This document shows positions 1 to 7,797 of a DNA stretch of 16,910 nucleotides, piece after piece. Source of the stretch: Clostridiales bacterium (GTDB taxonomy: Bacteria > Bacillota > Clostridia > Oscillospirales > QAMX01); assembly GCA_012841675.1 (NCBI GenBank), contig DUUG01000145.1, forward strand, positions 1-16,910. Direction: 5' to 3'. The notes beneath the pieces are model-generated. The model had not been told where the DNA came from and ran no database searches. It worked only from the letters and a program-made list of their open reading frames with translations. Numbering within the stretch: position 1 is the stretch's first letter; every line of letters starts with the position of its first letter. Made by a program: the position numbers and the translations under genes.

Positions 1-43
1 ATAATGCATCTTTCTTGAATTGTTCTGTAAACCGTCGGGCCAT
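1..43 (-). CDS. IS3-like transposase OrfA, N-terminal fragment (runs off left edge)
   Basis: Only the first 14 codons are in the window, reading MARRFTEQFKKDAL on the minus strand from the ATG at 43-41. This matches the start of the helix-turn-helix domain of IS3-type OrfA proteins (HTH_Tnp_1 style, with a basic-aromatic-EFK core), which binds the terminal inverted repeats of the element. An AGGAGG ribosome binding site lies 9 bases upstream. The gene points the same way as the defence operon and begins less than 100 bp past the end of its last gene. The family call rests on a very short peptide, so a related transposase with the same HTH is possible. Confidence 0.7.
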   Translation of the reverse strand, partial: MARRFTEQFKKDAL

Positions 44-51
44 TTTCTTCA

Positions 52-85
52 TCCTCCTAAACATAGTTTATATTTCATAGGAGGA
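52..85 (-). promoter_or_regulatory. Inverted repeat hiding the transposase ribosome binding site
   Basis: TCCTCCTA at 52-59 is a perfect reverse complement of TAGGAGGA at 78-85, with an 18-base loop. On the minus-strand RNA the 3' arm is the AGGAGG Shine-Dalgarno of the transposase gene. A transcript entering from the helicase operon would include both arms and could fold to block ribosome entry; a transcript starting inside the loop would not. Several insertion sequences are known to damp outside transcription in this way. The pairing is seen directly; the function is inferred. Confidence 0.5.
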
Positions 86-110
86 CCTGTCCACGTTTAA
101 CTTGTACTAT

Positions 111-2129
111 TTATATGCTAACACGGGTATCATCCATTTTACGCACCCTGTCCCATAGTGTAAGTAAACCCGCGTTGTTGCTCCGATAAGGCTTCGTTAA
201 CTCAAACACCGAGGCTTCAGGAACAAACGCACGAGCCACGCTGAACCAGTTGCCAAATCGGATAGATGCTATCTGATATGAGTCGCCAACCAAAACCAAC
301 AGCTTGTATGTAGCTTTGGTAATAATATCTCGCATATCACGATTGTTCACCGTACTGCACTCGTCTATTATCAGCAAGTCATAGTCAGTAGTGATGCCCT
401 GCCTTTTTAGAAACTTTGTAATTGTTGAAAACGTGCAGTTTGAAGCTGTCACGCGTCGTTTCAAATTATCAACAGCGGGGTTGGTCTGTGCTAAAAATAA
501 TTTTTTCTTATCCGCAAATAAGTGTGCTATGTGATTTATGAACGTAGACTTTCCAGTGCCGGCCGAGCCGTACAATAAAGCCACCCGTGAGTTTTCAAAC
601 ATTCGGATTAAAGCCTCTTTTTTTTCGTCGCAGTCAACACCATGGTTAGGTTCGCTCAACCACGCCCTTACTGAGTTTGAATAGTTCTGAACTCCGCTTT
701 TTGACAAGTCTTCAAGTTCAGCAATAATGAAAAGGGTATCGTTTTTATAGCCATTAATGAAGATGTGACCAGTTTCAATCACTAATTTGCTGTTTTCATG
801 ATGTCCGTGCCATAGAGCAGCGTTATATGTTCTTACGAGTGCCGCTATATCATCAAAACCAACAATATCTTTTACGGGCGTAAACAGCTGTCCTTTAATT
901 TCGGTGTTGTTCCTAACCAGCCGTGCAAGTATTTCGTGTTGCCGTTCGGTGGCATCAATACAAGCGAACAAATCGCCCAATCTGGGGTTATGTCCTATCG
1001 GCGAGAAATTAAAAGGTATACTGTCGAAGGGGATACAACCGTTTTTTACATAAAGCCCGGATAGATTATCGTTTGCAAGGCTTTGCTGCTGGTTCTTAAT
1101 TACTTTGTTATTCATATGGTAGAGCAAATACCGTAGGAGATTACTGCCCGCACTATTGGCTTTTATTATCGCACGGCAACGTTCTAAATCATTGAAGAAC
1201 ACAATTGCCTTAGCTCGTTGTGTAGCTCGCTGCTTAACTTTTTGAAATTCCGCATCGGGGAAATCAACGAGTTCTGTCAAATTAAATCCGGTTGACGTTA
1301 AAAATTGCGAGATGCCTTGTTGTTCGGCATATCCGGTCGCAATGGGCGTTCCTCTAATCAGACGTGTGAAATTCTTAAACTCGCAATCTCGAATTGCGAC
1401 TTCCCAACCTACGATAACGATGATAGGCATAGTCTTACCGAGGATTTCAATGCTGTCGGGGGCTAAGGCAAACTTCACAGCATAGTTATCGGTTATTTCC
1501 AAACTTGTAAAGGCAATAACCCGATTAAACTTGCTTGCATAATCATTGGCTGGTGTAAAAGTCACCTCATAGTAAATCCGTTGTCCGATAAAGAACGGCT
1601 TAATCTTTTGAATATAATATTTCTCGGATTTTCCAACGCCCTGTATATTGTGCCGTTTTATCTTAGCGGCAATTTTTTCGTAATATTCCTGCAAGGTTGA
1701 ATCCGTGTTCAGTGGGAACTTGTCAAGATTGCCAAGAACATCAAGAGAAAAACTCTCATGCAGGAGGTTTTTAATTTTGAGAAGGTATTCATAGTATTTC
1801 AGCATCAGACGCTCGGAGTTTTCCTCGTCAAGCGTGTAGTGTGAAGCTACAATTTGTAAATAATCGTGAAACCGTCGCAGCACTTTCAAATTACCGCGAG
1901 ACTTTACAAAATCAATAGCTTTGCAAATATTTTCATAACTATTATCAATGTCTTGACCGTTTGCGTAGAACTTCAGCATTATATGCTCAACAAAGTTACG
2001 CAGTTGAGACAGGATGTCCTGCGAAACTACACCTCTTGGTGAAGTGCCAAGGCTGTCTATATGACGGCAAATAACCTTGTCTATAGTTGAAATCTGTGCA
2101 TCTATTCGTAAAAGTGCTACAGTAGACAA
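111..2129 (-). CDS. SF1 helicase-like ATPase, probably truncated at its C-terminus
   Basis: The protein has 672 residues. It starts at a TTG (2129-2127) 6 bases after AGGTGG, and 16 bp after the metallopeptidase gene ends. Residues 1 to about 500 match no domain I recognise. From about 505 there is a RecA-like helicase core: Walker A GSAGTGKST at 521-529, Walker B DLLIIDECS with D589/E590, motif III VGDSYQ at 614-619, and a motif IV-like KPYRS with R649. It then stops at residue 672, where SF1 (PIF1/RecD/UvrD-type) helicases continue into a second RecA domain with motifs V and VI. An insertion sequence starts within about 110 bp of the stop. The gene is therefore probably a 3'-truncated remnant, last in the restriction operon. 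ATP binding may survive; unwinding activity is doubtful. Confidence 0.75.
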   Translation of the reverse strand: MSTVALLRIDAQISTIDKVICRHIDSLGTSPRGVVSQDILSQLRNFVEHIMLKFYANGQDIDNSYENICKAIDFVKSRGNLKVLRRFHDYLQIVASHYTLDEENSERLMLKYYEYLLKIKNLLHESFSLDVLGNLDKFPLNTDSTLQEYYEKIAAKIKRHNIQGVGKSEKYYIQKIKPFFIGQRIYYEVTFTPANDYASKFNRVIAFTSLEITDNYAVKFALAPDSIEILGKTMPIIVIVGWEVAIRDCEFKNFTRLIRGTPIATGYAEQQGISQFLTSTGFNLTELVDFPDAEFQKVKQRATQRAKAIVFFNDLERCRAIIKANSAGSNLLRYLLYHMNNKVIKNQQQSLANDNLSGLYVKNGCIPFDSIPFNFSPIGHNPRLGDLFACIDATERQHEILARLVRNNTEIKGQLFTPVKDIVGFDDIAALVRTYNAALWHGHHENSKLVIETGHIFINGYKNDTLFIIAELEDLSKSGVQNYSNSVRAWLSEPNHGVDCDEKKEALIRMFENSRVALLYGSAGTGKSTFINHIAHLFADKKKLFLAQTNPAVDNLKRRVTASNCTFSTITKFLKRQGITTDYDLLIIDECSTVNNRDMRDIITKATYKLLVLVGDSYQIASIRFGNWFSVARAFVPEASVFELTKPYRSNNAGLLTLWDRVRKMDDTRVSI

Positions 2130-2145
2130 TTGCTACCACCTCTTA

Positions 2146-2844
2146 CTATTCCATATAGTCAAGCGTCTGCCCGTTCAGCGTGGTTTTGACTTCTCTCCAC
2201 ATCGGCATATACTTATCCATCAGCATAACGAATCGCTCGTTGTGCTTCTTTTCTACAAGGTGAACCAGCTCATGGAGGATAATGTATTCAAGGCACTCCG
2301 GCGTTTTCTTGGCAAGCTGTAAGTTAAGCCATATCTTCCCTGTTTTGGTGTTACACGTTCCCCAACGAGTGGTCATATACTTCGTTTGCCAGCTTGCGGC
2401 TTTTAAGCCCGTTATCTTCTCCCACTTGGGAAGTAAACGCGCTACCTCGGCTTTCAGCAATTCCCGATACCATTCTCGGACAAAGTTTTCTCGCTGTTGA
2501 GCGGTGCTTCCCTTGCGGACGGTTAGCACAGCCTTATCGCCGGACAACACGAGCGAATTCTTATTGCCGTATTGGGTTTGAACGTAGTATTGCTTGCCCC
2601 AAACGTACAACGTTTCGCCGGAAACATATTCCCGTTCCGATTGGCGTAACTGATTGTCGAACTTGCTAACCTGCTTCTTTATCCAACTGACCTTTGTCCG
2701 CACAAACCGCTCTATCGCCTCGTCGCTCATTGAGAGAGGTGCGGATACCGTCACATTGCCGTTCGGGGGCTTGACGTAAAGGTGCATGTTCTTTATGTTT
2801 TTTTTGCACACCTCAATCGGTATGCCCGAAATATTCAGTATCAC
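2146..2844 (-). CDS. YgjP/SprT-like zinc metallopeptidase (M48-type annotation) linked to type I R-M
   Basis: The 232-residue protein has the zinc metallopeptidase signature HELVH at 191-195 (E192 catalytic, H191 and H195 zinc ligands) and a third candidate ligand H201 in KKHNERF. WGTCNTKTGKIWLN upstream is typical of the YgjP (DUF45) family, related to SprT/Wss1 proteases. No signal peptide or membrane segment is seen, so it should be cytoplasmic. Its GTG start (2844-2842) directly follows the hsdR TAG, with AAGGAGA 7 bases upstream inside the hsdR end, so translation is almost certainly coupled. Genes of this family often sit beside hsdR; their role there is not established. Cleavage of HsdR or of DNA-bound proteins is a guess. 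Length is normal and no catalytic residue is missing. Confidence 0.85.
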   Translation of the reverse strand: MILNISGIPIEVCKKNIKNMHLYVKPPNGNVTVSAPLSMSDEAIERFVRTKVSWIKKQVSKFDNQLRQSEREYVSGETLYVWGKQYYVQTQYGNKNSLVLSGDKAVLTVRKGSTAQQRENFVREWYRELLKAEVARLLPKWEKITGLKAASWQTKYMTTRWGTCNTKTGKIWLNLQLAKKTPECLEYIILHELVHLVEKKHNERFVMLMDKYMPMWREVKTTLNGQTLDYME

Positions 2845-5800
2845 CTAATATTCTCCTTGTTCCACAACGATATTGTAGACCCGCTCGACCTCGTCTTTAT
2901 CATTCAGCACCTTAAACAAGGCTTGCTTAATTCTTCGCTCCTTAAATTCGTTGTGCCGAAAGTCTACCTGTTTGCTTTGACGAACAGCCTTATCAAGGGC
3001 GATTGCCAACGCCTCATCGTTGCCACAGTTGTCATAAAACGCACGCAGCGCTCCGCTGTGCCTTATACTTTCGGGATAATATGGATTGTTTTCGGGGCTC
3101 TCGGCGTTCTTGACCAGTTCAATATACTTCTCCAATAATTTCTCGTAGGCAATCGCGCCCTCACGCCGAGCCCTGATAAGTTCGTCAAGTATAGCCGACA
3201 TCTTCTCGTAATATTTGGGGTTGATGAGAATTTTCTCAACTACCTTTTTGCGAATATTGTTCTCAATCGCCTCGGCTGCGGCCTCCTTGCCCTTGCCGCC
3301 AAGTTTCTCACCCTGAACTAATACAAAGTCAAGCAGTGTAAAGTCATCAAACTCACCAATTTTACGGCTGTCATCTGCTTTGATATAGGTATCAATAAGA
3401 CGACGCATATCTGCTTCATATGATTTCAAATCGATAAAGTCGCCGCTAGCATTGCCGATGGTTTCTTTCAGTGCGATATAGAATGTGACTTTCTTGTCAA
3501 TATCTGCTTGCTCAGAAGCGGTATATCCGGCATTTGCCATATCACCCTTTATTTCAGCATAGGCGCGGACAAGGCGGTTCACAAGTTTGTACAGCTTCTC
3601 ACGGCTCCGGGAGCAAGATTCGTCATCTATGCCGCCCACACCATTCTCACCGCAAAAGTAATGAATATAATCAATCTCGGATCGTGGGGCAGGCACTCCT
3701 CCGCAGAGGTCGTCAAGTTCCTCAAGGGTTGCGTCAAGATACTTTTTCGCTTCATCGAGGCGGTCTTTAATCAAGCCCTCAATGTCCTCAGCGGCATATC
3801 CTTCAAAGGCGCCTGACGTATATTTGTTAAGAGCATCGGCCAAATCGCCGAACAACTGCTTGTAGTCCACAATGTAGCCGAAATCCTTTTCTTCGCCGTC
3901 AAGACGGTTGACGCGGCAAATTGCCTGGAACAGCCCATGATCGTGCATCGATTTGTCAATGTAGAGATATGTGCAAGGTGGCGCGTCAAATCCCGTCAAC
4001 AGTTTGTCAACTACAATAAGCAGCTTCATCTGTGCCGGTTCTTCGATGAACTTCCGCTTTGCCTCAGCTTCAAAATCCTCTGCAGTCTGCCCGTTCAGCA
4101 TCTTCTTGTAGATTTCGTATTTCTCGAACTCCTCAGCATCCTCTGCTTCGGTGCGAAGATTGCTTTCAAGCGGCACAAACGACGTAACAATCGCGCATTG
4201 TTTAAATCCGCGTGACTGGAAAATCTCGTAATACTTGCATGCGGAGTAAATCGAATCCGCCACGAGCATTGCGTTGCCGTTGCCGTCGGCGAGCCGGTTC
4301 TTAATGTCAAAATCGGCAATAATGTCCTCAGCAATAACCTCAAGCCGTTTGCGGGAACTGTACACCTTTTGCATATTGCCCCATTTGGATTTGAGTTTCG
4401 CTTTTGCCGCGTCATTAAGCCCCCGGGTCTTAGCGTCAAAGTAGGCATCAATCTTGTCCTGCGCGGTTATTATTTGCTCAATATCGCGGGCTTCGTATCG
4501 CAGATCAAGAACAACACCATCGGCTACTGCTTCGTCATATTTGTAGGTGTGGATATACCCCGGCGAGAAAACTTCTATGCTTGTTTTCTTGTCTTTTACA
4601 AGTAGGGGCGTACCCGTGAAACCGATAAATATCGCGTTTGGCAGTATCTCTTTCATTGCTTCGTGGAGTAGCCCGCTCTGCGTTCTATGGCATTCGTCAA
4701 CGAAAACGACAAAATCGCCTTTTGCCTTGAAGTCTTGCGGCAGAGCGGCTTTTAATTCTCGGATGAATTGCTCAACAGATTTTTTTGCTTGATTTTCACT
4801 GCTTTCTGATTTGTTACGTACGCCGAACTTATGAATCAACGAGCAAATCAGTCGTTTATCGGTCCTATCCAATTTCTCCACAAGATCAGCACAAGAACTC
4901 GTACGGTAAACCTGCTCATCGACACCCTTGTAGACTTTCTCCATTTGCTCGTCCAACTCTTCACGGTCGGTTACTATTAGCACACGGGCATTGGGGTTGT
5001 TCGCCAATATCCACTTGGACAACCACACCATCGTCAGCGTCTTGCCGCTGCCTTGGGTGTGCCAGATAATGCCGCCCTGTTTCTTGCCGAGTTTTAACTG
5101 CGCCTTTTTGATGCCGAAGAACTGGTTATGACGGCACACTTTTTTAATGCCCTTGTCGAACACGACGAAGTTATGGATAAGGTCGAGGAAACGCCGCTTG
5201 TGGAACATGCTAAATAGTTGCCAGTCAAGTTTATCGGAAAGTTGTTTGCACTTTTCGAGAATATCAAGTGAAACGTTGTCAAGCGGCTGTGCCTCTGTGT
5301 TAACGGTGTCGTTTTTCCATTCAAGGTAATACTTTTCCGGTGTTTCAATAGTACCGTAGCGCAAGCCCTCGCCGTTGTTGCCGGCCATGACAAATTGAAC
5401 AGTGGTGAAAAATGGCTTGTTAAAATGCTCGTTCTGGTTGGAGATGTTTTGCCGTATACCCTGCGACACCGACACTGTGGACTTTTTTAGTTCAATCACC
5501 GCGACAGCTATACCGTTGATATACACAACAAGATCGGGACGGCGTTCGCTGCCCGACTTTATCGTCACTTCCTCGGCGATAGCAAACTCGTTGTTGTGGG
5601 AGTGTTCCCAGTCGATGAAGTACACGGTCTTTTCCGGCTCACCGGGGTTCTCCTTGACTTTCGCGCCATATTTGAGGAGCGAATACACGTCCTGATTCGC
5701 CTTGTACAGCCCCTGCTGCAGGTTGCCCGCAGCGCGGACAAGAACGTCAATTGCCTTTGCGGCCAGGCTTGCGCTGTAACCGCCGCCTTTGGGCGAAACG

Positions 5801-5949
5801 AGCCACGCCATCAGTTTGTCGGTCATTATATTGGTGTTTGTTTGATGGCGCAGGTCACCGTAATACTCATAGCCAAGAGCCGCCTTGTCGCGGAACAAGG
5901 CGAGTACGCGGTCTTGTGTTTTGCGTTCGGCTTCGTTAATCCTCGGCAT
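2845..5949 (-). CDS. hsdR: Type I restriction enzyme R subunit (HsdR)
   Basis: This is the motor and nuclease subunit of a type I restriction complex. With HsdM and HsdS it translocates unmodified DNA using ATP and cuts at distance. In the 1034 residues are a PD-(D/E)xK nuclease motif (D139 in RPDLVVY, then IELKK with E153 and K155), Walker A TQGSGKT at 298-304, a DEAD-type box DECH at 418-421, motif III GFTGTP at 443-448, and later LLTGFDAP and QAICRVNR, the SF2 motifs V and VI. A helical C-terminal part follows. All motor and nuclease motifs look intact, so the subunit should be active. The ATG start has AAGGAGGG 9 bases upstream, inside the end of hsdS. The intergenic gap to hsdS is 3 bp. 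Confidence 0.96.
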   Translation of the reverse strand: MPRINEAERKTQDRVLALFRDKAALGYEYYGDLRHQTNTNIMTDKLMAWLVSPKGGGYSASLAAKAIDVLVRAAGNLQQGLYKANQDVYSLLKYGAKVKENPGEPEKTVYFIDWEHSHNNEFAIAEEVTIKSGSERRPDLVVYINGIAVAVIELKKSTVSVSQGIRQNISNQNEHFNKPFFTTVQFVMAGNNGEGLRYGTIETPEKYYLEWKNDTVNTEAQPLDNVSLDILEKCKQLSDKLDWQLFSMFHKRRFLDLIHNFVVFDKGIKKVCRHNQFFGIKKAQLKLGKKQGGIIWHTQGSGKTLTMVWLSKWILANNPNARVLIVTDREELDEQMEKVYKGVDEQVYRTSSCADLVEKLDRTDKRLICSLIHKFGVRNKSESSENQAKKSVEQFIRELKAALPQDFKAKGDFVVFVDECHRTQSGLLHEAMKEILPNAIFIGFTGTPLLVKDKKTSIEVFSPGYIHTYKYDEAVADGVVLDLRYEARDIEQIITAQDKIDAYFDAKTRGLNDAAKAKLKSKWGNMQKVYSSRKRLEVIAEDIIADFDIKNRLADGNGNAMLVADSIYSACKYYEIFQSRGFKQCAIVTSFVPLESNLRTEAEDAEEFEKYEIYKKMLNGQTAEDFEAEAKRKFIEEPAQMKLLIVVDKLLTGFDAPPCTYLYIDKSMHDHGLFQAICRVNRLDGEEKDFGYIVDYKQLFGDLADALNKYTSGAFEGYAAEDIEGLIKDRLDEAKKYLDATLEELDDLCGGVPAPRSEIDYIHYFCGENGVGGIDDESCSRSREKLYKLVNRLVRAYAEIKGDMANAGYTASEQADIDKKVTFYIALKETIGNASGDFIDLKSYEADMRRLIDTYIKADDSRKIGEFDDFTLLDFVLVQGEKLGGKGKEAAAEAIENNIRKKVVEKILINPKYYEKMSAILDELIRARREGAIAYEKLLEKYIELVKNAESPENNPYYPESIRHSGALRAFYDNCGNDEALAIALDKAVRQSKQVDFRHNEFKERRIKQALFKVLNDKDEVERVYNIVVEQGEY

Positions 5950-5952
5950 CGA

Positions 5953-7797
5953 TTAGTTCCCTCCTTGCAGCAGCGTTTGCAGTTCACGAATAGCGCGGGC
6001 GATGTTGGCATCACTGAATATCTGCCGTTTTAGCTTTGCTTTCCATTCCGCATTAGTGGCAATCAGGTGCTTAATGGCAGCTACCGATACGGGTGTTCCC
6101 GCTTCCTCCAAGTCGCAGATTGCCATATCCACGGTGGCGAGCAATTCCAACTCCTCAACCTTCTTAAATTTCAGTTTGTCGGCGACCCATTTGATGTCGT
6201 CCTGTTTGCCCCAGCTTTCGATATAGCCAAGGGCTTGGCAGATGTTCTTGCCCCGCGCAAAAGTCGTGCCTTTATCCTTGGCGGTCGTTGTGACAATATA
6301 GTTTGCGCTTCGGGCAATCGGCTCGCCTCCTTTATAGCGCACTTCATCGGCGTAGGGACCCGCTGCTTTCTTTTTGAACGCATCTGTGCTTTCGTCCTGA
6401 TGGCGGCGCAGGAGATAAAGGCACTTCTGTACTTTCTTTCTGCCGAGCGGATACTTGTCTGAGTAGAGGGCATTCACGATGCCCGCTATCATCACGGCGT
6501 CGTCGAACTGCTGATTGTGTCCTTTGGCTTCCTGCTTCGGCAGTTCTACAACCTTCGGGGCAGCGACGGGTTCGGCAGGTGCTTCCTGCTCTACGAGCCG
6601 AATTCTGCCCGTCAGCAGCTCGCTCATCATTCCTTGCTTGATATATTTCGCCTTGTTCAGCTTCGCCGTCAGCGCATCAATCTCCGCGTCCATATCGGAG
6701 AGGATTTCTGCGATGGCCGTTTGCTCTTCCTTTGTTGGTGGAATCATAAACTCGAATTTAACGAGATCTTTCTGGTATAGGTGGTTGATTGTTGACCCCG
6801 CTGCCAATTTTGCAAGAAAGTCGGCAAAAATCTCCGATAACAAGACATAGTAAATGTAAACACTATCATAAGCGTTGCCTTTGGGACGCACCACAAACAC
6901 ACCGCTGTTAAGCGTTGCCTTCTTTGAAAGTGCCTTTACGATAGCGACCTTGCCGATTGTTCCGTCCTTAGTGATAAGAACATCGCCGTTATCAACTTGA
7001 ATGTTAGGGTCTTGGTCGTAGCGACCTTTCTCAACATAGTGACAACCGTCCCAAGCGATTCTACCGTTGTCGAAGTCTGTGCCCGTGATAAGGTATGCGT
7101 ATCCCTCATCAAGATACTCTTCGGTTGTCAAACCCTGCCAACCTATTCTCGCTTTAATGGTTGAGTTTGCCGCAAGGTTCAGATTTTCCCACTCACCCTC
7201 AAACCCCGGCAAGCGGCGCTTGCCAGTAAGCAGTTCCTGCATTGCGCCTTGCTTGATGGCGCGTTTTTTGGCAATCAGTTTTTCGAGCGCGGCGATGTAT
7301 GCGTCCACATCCGACAGCGCGGCAGCGATGGTGCGTTGTTCTTTTTCATCACAAGGGATAGGGATTTTTATGTCTTCAAAATCGCGTTTGGTTATTTGAT
7401 TGATGGTCGCACTGCTTCGATTGCGTATTTGTTGCTGAACAACATCACACGCAAACATATGGGCGAGATATCCTGTGGTATCGCCACGTAACACAGACAT
7501 GAATGCGCCAAAGGTTGCGTTGTAAGCCTTATCGATTACACAGCTTTTACCAATCAGCGCACTACTTCCGTTTCTAACACAGATAAGAATATCATTCGGC
7601 TTGACGTATTTGTTTTCGTCAACGTTACAATTGACATAAACGCAATCGTCAAAGGCAAGTCGTCCATCTTGAATATTTGACGATCGCAACACAAGCAAAC
7701 CATACGGTTGAATATTATTCGGGCTATATGTCAACCCTTGCAATAAATCACAACATTCTAATAATGGCTTTACAGCCCACCCATTCGGCACTACCAT
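5953..7797 (-). CDS. hsdS: Type I specificity subunit HsdS with an extra C-terminal domain (Panacea-like?)
   Basis: HsdS sets the DNA target of both methylation and cleavage. Residues 1 to about 400 have the usual layout of two target recognition domains, each followed by a conserved helical segment: EQRTIAAALSDVDAYI at 153-168 leading to MQELLTGKRRLPGF, and EQTAIAEILSDMDAEI at 358-373 leading to MSELLTGRIRL. A Pro/Ala/Glu-rich linker (about 404-425) joins an added domain at about 428-614. The part containing LGRKKVQKCLYLL (451-463) and AAGPYADEVRY (478-488) resembles Panacea/DUF4065 domains, which have LQKLLYF-like and GP-V-E-like signatures. That match is by eye and tentative. Total length of 614 compares with about 400 for ordinary HsdS. 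The start overlaps the hsdM end by 7 bp. No second hsdS or long repeat that would allow domain shuffling is seen. Confidence 0.92.
   Translation of the reverse strand: MVVPNGWAVKPLLECCDLLQGLTYSPNNIQPYGLLVLRSSNIQDGRLAFDDCVYVNCNVDENKYVKPNDILICVRNGSSALIGKSCVIDKAYNATFGAFMSVLRGDTTGYLAHMFACDVVQQQIRNRSSATINQITKRDFEDIKIPIPCDEKEQRTIAAALSDVDAYIAALEKLIAKKRAIKQGAMQELLTGKRRLPGFEGEWENLNLAANSTIKARIGWQGLTTEEYLDEGYAYLITGTDFDNGRIAWDGCHYVEKGRYDQDPNIQVDNGDVLITKDGTIGKVAIVKALSKKATLNSGVFVVRPKGNAYDSVYIYYVLLSEIFADFLAKLAAGSTINHLYQKDLVKFEFMIPPTKEEQTAIAEILSDMDAEIDALTAKLNKAKYIKQGMMSELLTGRIRLVEQEAPAEPVAAPKVVELPKQEAKGHNQQFDDAVMIAGIVNALYSDKYPLGRKKVQKCLYLLRRHQDESTDAFKKKAAGPYADEVRYKGGEPIARSANYIVTTTAKDKGTTFARGKNICQALGYIESWGKQDDIKWVADKLKFKKVEELELLATVDMAICDLEEAGTPVSVAAIKHLIATNAEWKAKLKRQIFSDANIARAIRELQTLLQGGN

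Larger units (their letters stand above)
1..110 (-). mobile_element. End of an insertion sequence (partial, IS3-like)
   Basis: The stretch contains the start of a transposase gene plus its short leader, and it abuts a helicase gene that stops prematurely. The exact terminus is not resolved. On the minus strand, ends beginning TGGACAGG (near 94) or TGTTAGC (near 125) are both plausible, because IS3-type ends start with TG. In the second case the last few helicase codons (TRVSI) would be IS sequence. The other end of the element and any target-site duplication lie outside the window. Confidence 0.55.

Noticed and set aside
5953..7797. Possible phase-variable or shuffling hsdS
   Set aside because: The two internal conserved segments (near 6610 and 7235) are similar in protein but diverged in DNA, and no second or partial hsdS or inverted repeat is present in the window.
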